The notes: generated from the letters alone by a model not told the origin. Shown: positions 17,981 through 28,626, numbered from the stretch's first letter. The stretch is DNA of 64,000 nt from Janthinobacterium sp. B9-8 (GCF_000969645.2 NZ_CP014222.1:1116001-1180000), one strand, 5' to 3'. Numbers and translations: made by a program.

Positions 17981-18187
17981 TTACACTCCGTCGGACTTAA
18001 ATTCCTTGTTTTTTCTTTCGTCAGTGGAACTTTCCTCTGCGAGCATGCTGTCATCATCTTGCAAAATCTGCCAGCCTGGCCCCTCCATATCATCAAATTG
18101 CCCCCCTTTTACTGACCACCAGAAAATAATGCCGATAAAAAACACCAGTAAGACAGAAAGCGGAATTAGTAAATAAAGGCTTTCCAT
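17981..18187 (-). CDS. ccoS: cbb3 oxidase maturation protein CcoS
   Basis: The 68-residue protein has one N-terminal helix (MESLYLLIPLSVLLVFFIGI) and the conserved WWSVKGGQFDDMEGPGWQIL segment of CcoS. The family is needed for cofactor insertion into cbb3 oxidase. The ATG follows the ccoI stop codon with no gap (TAGATG), so translation is coupled and the ribosome binding site AAGGGAAG is inside ccoI. Confidence 0.93.
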   Translation of the reverse strand: MESLYLLIPLSVLLVFFIGIIFWWSVKGGQFDDMEGPGWQILQDDDSMLAEESSTDERKNKEFKSDGV

Positions 18188-20590
18188 CTAGAACTTCCCT
18201 TTAAGGCGCAACGCATTAAGCACCACTAGCAGCGAGCTGCACGCCATGCCTAAGCTGGCCAGCCACGGAGTAATCTGGCCGGTAACGGCCAGCGGCAATG
18301 CGGCAAGATTGTAAGCAATGGCCCAAATTAAATTCTGACGAATAATATTGCGTGTCTTTTTGGCTAAAGCCAGCGCTTTGGGGAGGCGATCCAGCTGATT
18401 ATTAAGCAGCACCATATCGCCTGCTGCATGGGCGACATCGACACCCGCCCCCATGGCCATGGATACATCGGCTTTCGCTAAAACGGGGGCATCGTTGACA
18501 CCATCCCCAATCATCAAAACTCGGCGCCCTTGCTGTTGCAGGGTGTTGATGTAAGCCAACTTATCGCCGGGTGTTGCTCTGCCGACAGCGTTTTCAATAT
18601 GCATGTTCAAAGCCAAAGCTTGCACGGTAGCGTTGCTATCGCCCGATACAAGGTGCAAACGTAAGCCTGCATCACGTAGCGCTTGAATTGAAGCTGCTGC
18701 ATCGTCTCGTAATGTGTCTGCCACAATAAACGCGCCCAGCCATGTGCGGGTGCTGGCTAGTGCAATTAAGCTGCCTTCTGCTTGCCGGATGGCCTCTGGC
18801 ATTAGCATGGCACATTGGCGATTTACAAAATCAGGGTGGCCAATAAAATACAGCTCGTCATTTACAAGGCCGCTTAAGCCACCACCGGGATAGGTTTGCA
18901 TTTTTTGTGCGAGAGGCGAGTCTGGCATGAGAAAGGCGCGGGCTAAGGGGTGAGCCGAGGCCGCTTCCAGCGATGCGGCAATGGCGCGTGCGTTTTCTTC
19001 TGAAGCATGGCTGGCGATGTATCGCTGGATACGGGGCTCGCCGTGGGTGAGTGTGCCGGTTTTGTCGAGCATCACATCGCTGATTTGCGCCAGCGTCTCT
19101 AAGGCGGGGCTACGCGCCACCATGAGCCCGAGCTGAGCTAAGTGTCCTGTGGCGGCAGTCAGGGCTACAGGCGTAGCCAGAGCCAGTGCACAGGGGCAGG
19201 AGATCACAAGTACCGACACCATAATGGGCAGGGCGTGGATCGGGTCGTGCCAGTGCCAGTACAACCAAGCCAGTGCGGCGGTGATCAGCAAGATGCTGAC
19301 AAACCAGCCAGATACCTGTTCGGCCAGCAGGGCAAGACGCGGTTTTTGTGCGAGGGCCTGATCGAGCAAACGCACAATGGCTGCAAGACGGGTGTTTTCG
19401 CCAACCTGGCTGACTTCGATATGCAGAGGGGAGGCTAAATTAAGCGTGCCCCCCGTGACTTGCATGCCTGCAGATTTGCGGATGGCAAGGCTTTCACCGG
19501 TAAGCAGTGCTTCACTGACCTCCCCCGAGCCTTGCCGAATAATGCCATCGACCGGAATCGTTTCGCCGGATTTAACTAAAATCTGTTCGCCAATTTGCAG
19601 GCTGTTTACAGTGACTTCAATCGTGCCTTGCGCGTCTATTTTGTGGGCAAAAGCAGGGATCAGCTTAACTAGCTGCTCGGTTGCCGCGCCTGCTTTGCGC
19701 CTTGCGCTCATTTCCAGATAGCGGCCTGTCAGCAGTAAAAAGACAAACATCGATACCGAATCAAAATAGATTTCGCCGTGGTTTGTGATAAGCGAATAGC
19801 TGCTGGCGATAAATGTGGCGAGCACGCCTATAGCAATCGGTAAATCCATGCCGGTACGGCGGCGTTTTAAATCGCGCCAGCTGGAAATATAAAAAGGGGT
19901 GGCGGAGTAAAGAACCACGGGCAGAGTAAGGATTAAACTCGCCCAGTGCATCAGATACAGCCACTCTGGCGCAATTTCACCCGCTTTCGACATATAAATC
20001 GGCACAGAAAACATCATGACTTGCATCATGGATAGCCCTGCTACCCAAAGCCGGAAGAGCGCACTTTTACGCTGCTTCTGCCAGCCTTCTTCTTGTCTTG
20101 CCTGATCGTAAGGCTGAGCGCGGTAGCCGATGGCGGCAACGGCTTGCAAAATGGTGGAGAGCTGGATTTTTCGATCATCCCATCGTACTCGGGCGCGGTG
20201 GGTGCTGTAGTTTATGCTGGCGGACAGCACGCCCGGTAATCGCTGGATATGGCGTTCATTCAGCCAGATGCAGGCGGCGCAGCTAATGCCCTCGATGATG
20301 AGTGATGCTTCACGAATATCGGCATCTACATTGAGTACAAAGCTGGCTTGCAAGCTAGCATCATCGAAGAGGTGTAGCTGAGCGAGTAGCTCGTCAGGCA
20401 GTGGCTTGGCACGATCTGCAGGTTGATCTCGCTGGCTGTAGTAGCTCTCCAGCCCGCTTTGAATAATGGTATTGGCAACCGCCTGACATCCGGCGCAGCA
20501 AGTGGGCTGCTCGATATTGCGATAAATAATCGGGAAGGATTCTGGGCTAAGTGTTTCGCCACAGTGGAAGCAGTCGGTGCGAGAGGTCAT
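18188..20590 (-). CDS. ccoI: Copper-translocating P1B-type ATPase CcoI (FixI)
   Basis: The 800-residue protein starts with a cysteine-rich zinc-finger-like region (CFHC, then CCAGC). A heavy-metal-associated domain follows with GISCAAC (CxxC at 104-107). Eight membrane helices carry the CPC ion-path motif (ISCPCALALATP). The phosphorylation site DKTGTLTHGEP and the hinge MIGDGVNDAPVLAKAD are intact. CcoI exports copper for the cbb3 active site. It is first in the order ccoI-S-N-O-Q-P-G-H. Confidence 0.94.
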   Translation of the reverse strand: MTSRTDCFHCGETLSPESFPIIYRNIEQPTCCAGCQAVANTIIQSGLESYYSQRDQPADRAKPLPDELLAQLHLFDDASLQASFVLNVDADIREASLIIEGISCAACIWLNERHIQRLPGVLSASINYSTHRARVRWDDRKIQLSTILQAVAAIGYRAQPYDQARQEEGWQKQRKSALFRLWVAGLSMMQVMMFSVPIYMSKAGEIAPEWLYLMHWASLILTLPVVLYSATPFYISSWRDLKRRRTGMDLPIAIGVLATFIASSYSLITNHGEIYFDSVSMFVFLLLTGRYLEMSARRKAGAATEQLVKLIPAFAHKIDAQGTIEVTVNSLQIGEQILVKSGETIPVDGIIRQGSGEVSEALLTGESLAIRKSAGMQVTGGTLNLASPLHIEVSQVGENTRLAAIVRLLDQALAQKPRLALLAEQVSGWFVSILLITAALAWLYWHWHDPIHALPIMVSVLVISCPCALALATPVALTAATGHLAQLGLMVARSPALETLAQISDVMLDKTGTLTHGEPRIQRYIASHASEENARAIAASLEAASAHPLARAFLMPDSPLAQKMQTYPGGGLSGLVNDELYFIGHPDFVNRQCAMLMPEAIRQAEGSLIALASTRTWLGAFIVADTLRDDAAASIQALRDAGLRLHLVSGDSNATVQALALNMHIENAVGRATPGDKLAYINTLQQQGRRVLMIGDGVNDAPVLAKADVSMAMGAGVDVAHAAGDMVLLNNQLDRLPKALALAKKTRNIIRQNLIWAIAYNLAALPLAVTGQITPWLASLGMACSSLLVVLNALRLKGKF

Positions 20591-20632
20591 GCGGCGTGGG
20601 AGGCCTTAGAAATGATAAAAACATTAACCCTA

Positions 20633-20791
20633 AGGTCTGTAGACACGCAGATAAAGTAAGGACACAGAGAAATGAGGGGTACGTCTTGCCGCGTACCAAA
20701 AAAGATCGCAGCTAAAAGCATGGACACGATCAATCTTAAGTTTTTTCTCTGTGCGCTCTGTGTTCTTATTTAGCGCTGTGTCTACAGATCT
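20633..20791. repeat. Imperfect inverted-repeat element
   Basis: The left arm 20633-20670 (starting AGGTCTGTAGACACGC and ending GGACACAGAGA) is mirrored by the right arm 20746-20791 (starting TCTCTGTGCG and ending GTGTCTACAGATCT). The arms are about 40 bases with mismatches around a 75-base centre. It fills the gap between ispH and ccoI, with no T-run. A related arm is seen at 8834-8874. Confidence 0.65.
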
Positions 20792-20826
20792 TTTTTGATG
20801 AGTGTAAGCTCTAAGCTGCAGTTGGC

Positions 20827-21750
20827 TTACACTAGGCCCTTAGGTAGCGAGAAGATGACGTTTTCTTCGATGCCGTCCATTTGGCGGATATGGCCTGCGC
20901 CAAATTGTTCTACCTGTGCAATCACTTGCTGTACCAAGATATCCGGGGCAGAAGCACCAGCGGTCACGCCGACATTTTGCTTGCCTGTAAACCACTCGGC
21001 TTTCAGCTCGCTGGCGTTGTCGACCATATAGGAATCAATTCCCAGATTGGCGGCGACTTCTCGTAGGCGGTTGGAATTAGAGCTATTTGGCGAGCCAACG
21101 ACAACGACCACATCGACTTCTTTGGCTAAATGCTTGACGGCATCCTGACGGTTTTGCGTGGCGTAGCAGATATCGTCTTTCTTTGGGCCAACGATGCTTG
21201 GGAATTTTGCGCGTAAGGCATCAATTACGATTTGCGCATCATCAACTGATAGCGTGGTTTGGGTGACGTAGGCCAGCTTTTCGCTGGACACTTGTAAAGT
21301 GGCTACATCACTGACTTCTTCTACCAGATACATGCCGCCCTGAGCCTGGCCCATCGTGCCTTCCACTTCAGGATGGCCTTTATGGCCAATCATCACGATT
21401 TCAAAGCCTTGCTCGCGCATGCGTTTGACTTCGAGGTGCACCTTGGTGACCAGCGGGCAAGTGGCATCAAAAATAGACAGCCCACGCTCAGCCGCTTCGG
21501 CGCGTACCGCCTGTGAAACGCCGTGTGCCGAGAAAATCAGCGTATTGCCAGCAGGCACATCGGCCAGATCTTCAACAAAAATAGCACCTTTTTTCTTGAG
21601 GTCTTCAATCACAAATTTATTGTGAACCACTTCGTGGCGTACATAAATCGGCGCGCCGAATTTCTCTAAGGCTTTTTCAACGATGGCAATGGCACGGTCT
21701 ACCCCTGCACAAAAACCACGTGGTTGAGCCAAAATAATTTGCATCGTCAT
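20827..21750 (-). CDS. ispH: 4-hydroxy-3-methylbut-2-enyl diphosphate reductase
   Basis: IspH (LytB) is the last step of the MEP isoprenoid pathway, converting HMBPP to IPP and DMAPP with a 4Fe-4S cluster. The three cluster cysteines are in [23 protein letters not shown] and [11 protein letters not shown]. The conserved [14 protein letters not shown] and [11 protein letters not shown] segments are present. Length (307) is normal. The ATG overlaps the lspA stop as ATGA; a second in-frame ATG lies 6 bases later. It is the last gene of the ribF-ileS-lspA-ispH operon. Confidence 0.96.
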   Translation of the reverse strand: MTMQIILAQPRGFCAGVDRAIAIVEKALEKFGAPIYVRHEVVHNKFVIEDLKKKGAIFVEDLADVPAGNTLIFSAHGVSQAVRAEAAERGLSIFDATCPLVTKVHLEVKRMREQGFEIVMIGHKGHPEVEGTMGQAQGGMYLVEEVSDVATLQVSSEKLAYVTQTTLSVDDAQIVIDALRAKFPSIVGPKKDDICYATQNRQDAVKHLAKEVDVVVVVGSPNSSNSNRLREVAANLGIDSYMVDNASELKAEWFTGKQNVGVTAGASAPDILVQQVIAQVEQFGAGHIRQMDGIEENVIFSLPKGLV

Positions 21751-22241
21751 ACTGTTTTCTCCGATGGCGTTTCACGGCGGAATGAATCGATCACCATTAA
21801 TACTGCACCAATACAAATCGCTGAATCCGCAATATTAAAGGCTGGGTAGTACCAGCGTTGCTGATAATGAACCTGAATAAAATCGATCACATGGCCCAAC
21901 AGCATTCTATCAATGGCATTGCCGAGCGCGCCGCCCAGAATCAGCGACATGGCGAGGGCGTAGCGTGTTTCTGCGTGGTGTTTTTTAAGTAAAAACACAA
22001 TAAACACCGACACGCCCAGCGCTAGCGCCGTAAAGAAATAACGCTGCCAGCCGCCCGCATCTGCCAGAAAACTAAACGCTGCACCCGGGTTATAAGCTAG
22101 TGTCAGGTTAAAGAATCCCGGAATAATGGCGCGCTGCTCGCCAAACTGAAACAGCGCCTCTATCGTATGTTTGCTGGCCTGATCGAGGATCAGCACCAGA
22201 AGGGCGATGGCAAGCCAGCGCCCTAAGCCGCTTTTAAGCAT
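21747..22241 (-). CDS. lspA: Lipoprotein signal peptidase (signal peptidase II)
   Basis: The 164-residue inner-membrane aspartic protease has four helices. The catalytic motifs are [20 protein letters not shown] and [12 protein letters not shown] (the two Asp residues in NAIDR and NIADS). It cleaves prolipoprotein signal peptides at the lipobox. I choose the ATG at 22241, which overlaps the ileS stop by 8 bases. A more upstream in-frame ATG at 22277 lies deep inside ileS. It ends with an ATGA overlap with ispH. Confidence 0.95.
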   Translation of the reverse strand: MLKSGLGRWLAIALLVLILDQASKHTIEALFQFGEQRAIIPGFFNLTLAYNPGAAFSFLADAGGWQRYFFTALALGVSVFIVFLLKKHHAETRYALAMSLILGGALGNAIDRMLLGHVIDFIQVHYQQRWYYPAFNIADSAICIGAVLMVIDSFRRETPSEKTV

Positions 22242-25101
22242 GGGCTCGAACCTCGCCTTGCTTGAACAGATTGTCATTGCAACGGCTACACAGCGTGCTG
22301 TGCTCGGCGTGCGTGCCTACGCTGGCGGTGTAATGCCAGCAGCGATCACATTTAGCCGCAGTAGACGCGCTGACGCTGATTTGGGTGGCGTTACCCTTCA
22401 CTAAGCGGGCTTGCGAAGTAATCAGCACAAATTTCAGCTCGTCGCCTAAATCTGCCAATGCGGTGTAAGTGTCGCCTGCGGCGGTGATTTCAACTTCAGC
22501 CTGTAGGCTGGAGCCTAGTTTGCCGTCCGCTCGTTGGAGTTCGATTTCTTTTTGTGCCGCGGCGCGAACTTCGCGAACTAGCACAAAGCGTGCGTTCAGT
22601 TGCTCTGCGTCACTGACCGCAGGCACGGTGTGCCAGGCCGATAAAAACACGTTTTCTTCGTTCTTGAGCGCGCCCCATGCTTCATGTGCGGTGAAAGACA
22701 AAATCGGTGCAAGCAGGCGAACCAGTGCCTGGCTGATATGCCAGAGCGCAGTTTGCGCAGAGCGACGGCCACGGCTATCCGCGCCCATGGTGTAGAGGCG
22801 GTCTTTGATAATATCGAGGTAGAAAGAGCCCAAGCCTTCCGAGCAGTAAGCGTGGATTTCTTGCACCGCAAGGTGGAACTCGTATTTATCGTACAGCGCG
22901 GTGATTTTTTGCTGGAAGGCGGCCAGCTCAACCAAGGCGTAGCGATCAAGTTGCAGCAGTTCTTCGGCGGGCAGCAGGTTTTCGGCGCCAAAATCAGAAA
23001 TATTTGCCAGCAAGAAGCGCAGGGTGTTACGGATGCGGCGATAGGAATCAGCAGTGCGTTTCAGAATCTCGTCAGAAATGGTTAGTTCCCCCGAGTAATC
23101 GGTTGACGCTACCCAGAGGCGCAACATATCTGCGCCCAGCTGGTTAATTACGGTTTGCGGAGCAATCACATTGCCTTTGGATTTGGACATCTTTAAGCCT
23201 TTGCCATCCACGACAAAGCCGTGGGTGAGCAATTGCTTGTAAGGCGCACGGCCTTCCGTTGCGCAACCCGTGAGCAAGGATGACTGGAACCAGCCACGGT
23301 GCTGATCAGAGCCTTCCAGATACAAATCAGCAGGCCAGCTCAGCTCCGGCCGCTGACGCAGTACGGCATAGTGGGTAGAGCCAGAATCAAACCATACATC
23401 CAGCGTGTCTTTGAGCTTGTCGTAATAAACCGCGTCTTTGCCGAGCAATTCAGTGGCATCAAGTCTGAACCATGCTTCGATTCCCTCTTGCTCGATGCGT
23501 TTGGCAACAATCTCGAGCAGCTCGCCCGAATTAGGGTGCAATTCGCCGGTTTCTTTGTGCACAAAGAAAGTCATTGGCACGCCCCAGTTACGTTGGCGTG
23601 AAACACACCAGTCCGGGCGGTTTTTAATCATGGCTTCTAAGCGTGCACGGCCCCAGGCCGGAAAGAATTCAGTTGTATCAACGGCTGCATTAGCTTGCGA
23701 TCTGAGGGTTTTTCCCTCAACGCCTGCGGTTTCCATGCCGATAAACCATTGGCTGGTGGCGCGGAAAATGATCGGGGTTTTATGGCGCCAGCAGTGTGGA
23801 TAGCTGTGTTCCAGTTTTTTGCTGGCAAACAGCGCGCCACGCTCTTCCAGTAGTGCAAGCACCAGCGGATTGGCTTCCCAGACTGTTTTACCTGCAAAGA
23901 ATTCAATATTGCTATAAAAACGACCATCGTTGCCAACAGGGTTGTCCGTTGGGATTTTATACTTACAACCCACTACATAGTCTTCCAAACCGTGTGCGGG
24001 CGCAGTATGTACGAGGCCTGTACCGGCATCCGTGGTGACATGATCACCGCAAATAATCGGCACCACGCGCTCTAGGAAAGGGTGTTGCAATTGCAGGAAT
24101 TCCAGCGCAGCACCCTTAGCTTGGGCGATCACTTCGGTGGTTTCGATGTCGTAGCGTTTGATGGTCGCTTCGGCCAAGTCACGCGCTAAAATCAACAGGC
24201 CTTTAGGCGTGGCGATTAAATCGTAAACCAGCTCGGGGTGGACCGATACGGCTTGGTTGGCAGGTAGAGTCCACGGGGTGGTGGTCCAGATCAGCGCGAA
24301 AGCGGGTGTATCGCCAACGGTAACGCCGCCAAAGGCAAGGGACAGGGCCGTGTTATCTACAACACGGAAGCCCACATCAATGGCTGGGGATACTTTATCT
24401 TCGTATTCCACTTCGGCTTCAGCCAGTGCCGAGGCACAGTCCACACACCAGTGAACGGGCTTCTGGCCGCGGATCAGATAGCCATTGGCGTGCACTTTAC
24501 CTAAGGTGCGAACAATATCGGCCTCGGTTTTGAAATCCATCGTGCGGTAAGGGTTATTCCAGTCACCTAAAACGCCTAGGCGAATAAAGTCGGCTTTTTG
24601 GCGCTCGATCTGGATGGCTGCGTAATCGCGGCATAGCTCACGGGTAAATGCCGCAGGCAGACGTGTTTCCTTAGGATCAAGGCCGTTGGCTTTACGATAT
24701 TCTTGTACACGCTCAAAAATACTCGGATTGGCAGCCAGTGCTTGCTTGTCAAATTTAACGATTTTTTCGATCTGATGTTCAATCGGCAGGCCGTGGCAAT
24801 CCCAGCCCGGCACATAAGGCGCGTCAAAGCCATCAAGCGTTTTGGCTTTGATAATGATGTCTTTCAGAATTTTATTAACGGCGTGGCCAATATGAATATC
24901 GCCATTGGCATACGGCGGGCCGTCGTGCAGCATAAACTGAGGGCGGTTTTCTTTTTTTGCCTTACTGCGAATAGCTTGGTAGAGCTCATTGTCTTGCCAG
25001 TCTTTTAAAAAGCCCGGTTCGCGTTTAGCCAGATCGCCACGCATAGGAAATGGGGTGTCGAGTAAGTTGACAGGGTACTTGTTAACTGGTTTTTCTGACA
25101 T
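22234..25101 (-). CDS. ileS: Isoleucyl-tRNA synthetase
   Basis: This 955-residue class I synthetase charges tRNA-Ile. It shows the HIGH motif ([12 protein letters not shown]), the KMSKS motif ([12 protein letters not shown]) and the editing domain. The C-terminal zinc finger is [12 protein letters not shown] with CSRC later, typical of the bacterial type. It sits between ribF and lspA in the conserved operon order. A palindromic element occupies the 190-base gap to ribF. Confidence 0.97.
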   Translation of the reverse strand: MSEKPVNKYPVNLLDTPFPMRGDLAKREPGFLKDWQDNELYQAIRSKAKKENRPQFMLHDGPPYANGDIHIGHAVNKILKDIIIKAKTLDGFDAPYVPGWDCHGLPIEHQIEKIVKFDKQALAANPSIFERVQEYRKANGLDPKETRLPAAFTRELCRDYAAIQIERQKADFIRLGVLGDWNNPYRTMDFKTEADIVRTLGKVHANGYLIRGQKPVHWCVDCASALAEAEVEYEDKVSPAIDVGFRVVDNTALSLAFGGVTVGDTPAFALIWTTTPWTLPANQAVSVHPELVYDLIATPKGLLILARDLAEATIKRYDIETTEVIAQAKGAALEFLQLQHPFLERVVPIICGDHVTTDAGTGLVHTAPAHGLEDYVVGCKYKIPTDNPVGNDGRFYSNIEFFAGKTVWEANPLVLALLEERGALFASKKLEHSYPHCWRHKTPIIFRATSQWFIGMETAGVEGKTLRSQANAAVDTTEFFPAWGRARLEAMIKNRPDWCVSRQRNWGVPMTFFVHKETGELHPNSGELLEIVAKRIEQEGIEAWFRLDATELLGKDAVYYDKLKDTLDVWFDSGSTHYAVLRQRPELSWPADLYLEGSDQHRGWFQSSLLTGCATEGRAPYKQLLTHGFVVDGKGLKMSKSKGNVIAPQTVINQLGADMLRLWVASTDYSGELTISDEILKRTADSYRRIRNTLRFLLANISDFGAENLLPAEELLQLDRYALVELAAFQQKITALYDKYEFHLAVQEIHAYCSEGLGSFYLDIIKDRLYTMGADSRGRRSAQTALWHISQALVRLLAPILSFTAHEAWGALKNEENVFLSAWHTVPAVSDAEQLNARFVLVREVRAAAQKEIELQRADGKLGSSLQAEVEITAAGDTYTALADLGDELKFVLITSQARLVKGNATQISVSASTAAKCDRCWHYTASVGTHAEHSTLCSRCNDNLFKQGEVRAHA

Positions 25102-25117
25102 GGTGATCTCTCAATGT

Positions 25118-25279
25118 GAGGTAGTTGCAAAGCGACTGCGAGTGCCGATTACTGCTAGCTATGCACTAGCTACGCGTCGAAAAAATGGCTCAAAATCCTC
25201 ATTTACGACGTGTAAACTGCGGGTTTTCGCCATTTTTTGCCTTGTCCTCGGGCTTCTCGCTATGCTTTGCAACTACCTC
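25118..25279. repeat. Nested palindromic element between ribF and ileS
   Basis: The outer arms GAGGTAGTTGCAAAG (25118-25132) and CTTTGCAACTACCTC (25265-25279) are perfect. Inner arms AAAAAATGGC (25180-25189) and GCCATTTTTT (25229-25238) are also perfect. A small TTTAC/GTAAA hairpin sits at the centre. The single-stranded form would fold as one long, interrupted stem. The T-run is on the + strand side, so it is not a simple terminator for the minus-strand operon. Confidence 0.75.
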
Positions 25280-25292
25280 TGGTTTTTTTTGG

Positions 25293-26213
25293 CTATCTAT
25301 TTACCGCAAACCATTCTTTGGCTGCGATACAATCTTTTTCGATTTGTGCGACTAAAGTCGGTAAATCAATATATTTTTCTTCATCGCGCAGCTTATGCAG
25401 GAAGTCTACACGTAGATGCTGACGGTATACCTGTCGATTGAAATCAAACAAATGCGCTTCTAATTTGGGGTAGTGATCGCCGCCATGGATGGTGGGGCGA
25501 AATCCCAAGCTGGCTACGCCTTGATATGGCTTTTCAAGCCCGTGGATTTCAACTACAAAAATGCCAAATAAAGGCGGGCGGTTATGTTTGATCTGAATAT
25601 TGGCGGTAGGAAAGCCAAGCGTTCTGCCAATTTTATCGCCATCCACCACGCGGCCAGCAATGGAATACGGCCGTCCTAAGTAATGTGTGGCTAAATCCAT
25701 ATTGCCCGCGGCTAAAGCATTGCGTACGGCAGTAGAAGAAATCCGCAAATTGCCGTCCGCAACGGTGGCAAGGCTACAGGTGCTAAAGTCTGTGCTGTCT
25801 TGCAGTAGCGCAAAATCTCCTGCGCGTTTGGCGCCAAAGCAAAAATCATCCCCCACAATCACATGCCGTGCATTTAAATCTTTAGCCAGAATCTGGTCTC
25901 TAAAATCCAGTGCGCTTAAGGATGAAAATTTGCGATCAAAACGCTGCACAATTACGTAATCAATCTCTCTTGCGGCCAGCAGCTCCAGCTTTTCGCGCAG
26001 GCTGGTGAGGCGGGCGGGCGCAGCGTCTGGCGCAAAAAATTCGCGTGGGTGCGGCTCGAATGTCAGCACACAGGTTTTTAGCCCGTGCAGTGCCGCTGCC
26101 GACTTTAATTCGGACAACATCGCTTCGTGGCCGGCGTGCAGCCCATCAAAATTACCGATGGTGATGGCTGTAGGGGGAAGGTGAGCGTTGGAAACGCTTC
26201 TGAAAACTTGCAT
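25293..26213 (-). CDS. ribF: Bifunctional riboflavin kinase / FAD synthetase
   Basis: The 306-residue protein has an N-terminal nucleotidyltransferase domain (AITIGNFDGLHAGHEAML, with VIVGDDFCFGAKRAGD). The C-terminal riboflavin kinase domain (about 185-306) contains GRTLGFPTANIQI. It makes FMN and then FAD. It is the first gene of the ribF-ileS-lspA-ispH set and starts 171 bases downstream of flgA. Confidence 0.95.
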   Translation of the reverse strand: MQVFRSVSNAHLPPTAITIGNFDGLHAGHEAMLSELKSAAALHGLKTCVLTFEPHPREFFAPDAAPARLTSLREKLELLAAREIDYVIVQRFDRKFSSLSALDFRDQILAKDLNARHVIVGDDFCFGAKRAGDFALLQDSTDFSTCSLATVADGNLRISSTAVRNALAAGNMDLATHYLGRPYSIAGRVVDGDKIGRTLGFPTANIQIKHNRPPLFGIFVVEIHGLEKPYQGVASLGFRPTIHGGDHYPKLEAHLFDFNRQVYRQHLRVDFLHKLRDEEKYIDLPTLVAQIEKDCIAAKEWFAVNR

Positions 26214-26384
26214 GCTTAAGCGCTTGGGCGGACTTTACAAAGCCGTAAATTGTAGCGGCAAGCGAGCGATTTGTCAGTTCGCTTGTGAATATGGCTGATA
26301 TTTGCTGTTGTTTCAGGCGGTTTTATTGCTGCATATGCTGCCGCCGCCTGTGTAGGAAAAGGCCACACCATGAGGAAGGGCGGC

Positions 26385-27053
26385 TTAATTACTCACATCC
26401 ACACTGCCTGTGGAGGTGGCAAGACCTTGGATTATTTGCCTTGTACCCACTCGCACGCGCACAGATTGCCCTTCGGCTGCATTATTCATGGCAATGCCTT
26501 CATTGGCGACTTCGATACCATTATCGCGATAAATAATGCGTACCTTTTGATTTTGCTGAATCACTATTGCTGCCCTGAGCATTTCGCTGCGCAGGGGCTT
26601 GCCTGCGGCAACCGCGGTATTTAGAGTGCGTCCTACTGCTTGGACGGGGTCCAGAATGACGCTGCCAGGCAGGGTACCCAGATCGCCTTGCTGGGCGCTT
26701 AAATCACCCGCGCCGACTTCCTGATTGCCTGATAAGGGGCGTGCTGCTACATAGTAAGTGACAAGTAAAGAAACTTTTACGGGCAGATTAATACCCCAGC
26801 TGGCCCCATCCACACATTGCACTCTGAGCATGGTATTGCCTAAGAGCCGGTAGCCGCTGGGCAGGCCTACATCGTATTGCTTACAGGGGGCTAGCTGGAT
26901 GCGGCTATCTATTTTACTAAGCTGATAGCTGGGTACACCGTTGCTGTTGGCGAGGGATTGATCCAGCCATTGTTGTGCCGCACGTTGAATGGCGGCGGTA
27001 TCTGTGGCGTGGGCGGCGCTGGCAAATAGCGCAATAAATAGCAGTGATCTCAT
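26385..27053 (-). CDS. flgA: Flagellar basal body P-ring formation protein FlgA
   Basis: The 222-residue exported protein has a signal peptide (MRSLLFIALFASAAHA). A SAF domain with VAARPLSGNQEVGAGDL is present, and the C-terminal FlgA region contains VRVRVGTRQIIQG. FlgA is a periplasmic chaperone for FlgI P-ring assembly. No other flagellar gene is nearby, so this is an isolated copy. I prefer the ATG at 27053 because it gives a clean signal peptide. The in-frame ATG at 27083 would add ten residues. A TATAAT lies only 8 bases upstream of 27053, raising the possibility of a leaderless message. Confidence 0.9.
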   Translation of the reverse strand: MRSLLFIALFASAAHATDTAAIQRAAQQWLDQSLANSNGVPSYQLSKIDSRIQLAPCKQYDVGLPSGYRLLGNTMLRVQCVDGASWGINLPVKVSLLVTYYVAARPLSGNQEVGAGDLSAQQGDLGTLPGSVILDPVQAVGRTLNTAVAAGKPLRSEMLRAAIVIQQNQKVRIIYRDNGIEVANEGIAMNNAAEGQSVRVRVGTRQIIQGLATSTGSVDVSN

Positions 27054-27121
27054 ACAATGGATTATAGGCGTATTGCCATACATCGCCTACAATCGTGACG
27101 TCGCAGGTTAAGTGGAAAGTT

Positions 27122-28594
27122 ATGTTAGATCTATTGTTTGGAATTACAACGCTGGTGGTTTTGCTGGCGGGTGCTTTGGTGGTTGCGCGTTTGCAGCAGC
27201 TTGCTCAGTCGCAAAGAGACGTCTTAGATACGCTGACGCAAGACCTAGAGGCCAAGCACAGAGAGATGCTCTCTGACCTGCATCAGGGTTTAAGCCGGCA
27301 AACAGAAAGCACTCATGCAGCCTTAACTCAGCAAGGTGCTCAGCTTTCTGATGCGGTAACGCGATCGGGCGAGCGTCTGCGCGACACCATGACCGAGGCT
27401 TTTGAGCGGGTACGTAGCGGCGTAGGGCATGAGCTAAAAGAAACGCGTGAATCATTGACTCGTTTGCAAACAGCGCAAACCGAATCGCTATCGACTATGC
27501 GGCTGTCTTTAACTACCACCTTGTCTGAAACGCGAGAGTTGGTGCTCAAGCAACTTGGTGATATTTCCAGCCAGCTTTCAGGCAAGCAAGATGCCTTGCG
27601 GGAAGAAATCTTATTAAAACTCTCGCAAATGCTGGCCGAGCAATCGGTGCGTGAAATGGAGCAAATCCAAAACGCTTTAGCACTGACCACCACGCAGCTG
27701 ACGGCTACGGTGGGAGAACTGACCAAAACGGCTGACGCTAAGCTGGGCGAGATTTCTGGCAAAGTCACCGAACGCTTAGATGAAGGGTTTAAAAAGACCA
27801 ATGAAACCTTTGCCAATGTGATGGCGCGTTTGGCAACGATTGATGAAGCACAGAAGAAAATTGATGGTTTAACCACCAATGTGGTGAGCTTGCAAGAATT
27901 GCTTGGCGATAAACGTAGCCGTGGTGCGTTTGGTGAGGTGCAGCTAGAGCATCTGATTCGTAATGTGCTGCCCAATCAGGTGTATGAGTTCCAATCGACT
28001 TTAAGTAACGGCACACGCGCCGATTGCATCTTGCGCCTGCCCGAGCCTACGGGCACGGTGGCTGTGGATGCCAAGTTTCCGCTTGAAAACTACCATCGTA
28101 TGTTTGATGGCACGATTGATAGAGCGGTGGCCTCTAAAGCATTTAGAGGCGATATTAAAAAGCATATCGACGATATTTCTAGTAAATATATTATTCCGAA
28201 TGAAACGGCAGATGGTGCGGTGATGTTTATTCCTGCCGAAGCGGTGTTTGCCGAAATCCACGCGTATCACCCCGAGCTGGTGCAGCACGCCATGACCAAG
28301 CGCGTCTGGATTGTGTCGCCAACTACCTTGATGGCGGTGCTCAATACAGCCAGAGCGGTGATTAAAGACGTAGAAACACGCAAGCAAGTGCATATTATCA
28401 AAGAGGCGCTGGGTAAGCTGGGGCAGGAATTCACTCGTTTTGATGACAGGATGAAAAAGCTGGCTACACATATCCGGCAGGTGAACGACGATGTGCAGCA
28501 GGTGAGCATTACCAGCGATAAAATTTCCCGTCGCTTTGTAGAGATCGAACAAGTGAAGTTGGAAGGAGATCCTGAACCGCTTTTGGTGGAGTAA
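27122..28594 (+). CDS. rmuC: DNA recombination protein RmuC
   Basis: This 490-residue protein has an N-terminal membrane helix (MLDLLFGITTLVVLLAGALV). A long coiled coil (about 25-250) follows. The C-terminal RmuC domain has LGDKRSRGAFGEVQLEHLI, VDAKFPLENYHRM, FIPAEAVFAEIH and WIVSPTTLMAVL. The family limits recombination at inverted repeats and is predicted to be a nuclease. A GTG at 27095 is in frame, but the ATG at 27122 begins directly with the membrane helix. It is divergent from flgA with little space between them. Confidence 0.93.
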   Translation: MLDLLFGITTLVVLLAGALVVARLQQLAQSQRDVLDTLTQDLEAKHREMLSDLHQGLSRQTESTHAALTQQGAQLSDAVTRSGERLRDTMTEAFERVRSGVGHELKETRESLTRLQTAQTESLSTMRLSLTTTLSETRELVLKQLGDISSQLSGKQDALREEILLKLSQMLAEQSVREMEQIQNALALTTTQLTATVGELTKTADAKLGEISGKVTERLDEGFKKTNETFANVMARLATIDEAQKKIDGLTTNVVSLQELLGDKRSRGAFGEVQLEHLIRNVLPNQVYEFQSTLSNGTRADCILRLPEPTGTVAVDAKFPLENYHRMFDGTIDRAVASKAFRGDIKKHIDDISSKYIIPNETADGAVMFIPAEAVFAEIHAYHPELVQHAMTKRVWIVSPTTLMAVLNTARAVIKDVETRKQVHIIKEALGKLGQEFTRFDDRMKKLATHIRQVNDDVQQVSITSDKISRRFVEIEQVKLEGDPEPLLVE

Positions 28595-28603
28595 CAACAA
28601 TAA

Positions 28604-28626
28604 ACGCCACCCGAAAAAGGTGGCGT
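28604..28626. terminator. Hairpin between convergent rmuC and REC-EAL genes
   Basis: An 8-bp stem ACGCCACC / GGTGGCGT encloses a CGAAAAA loop. On the minus strand it is followed by TTTATTGTTG. It can act as a weak bidirectional terminator. Confidence 0.65.
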
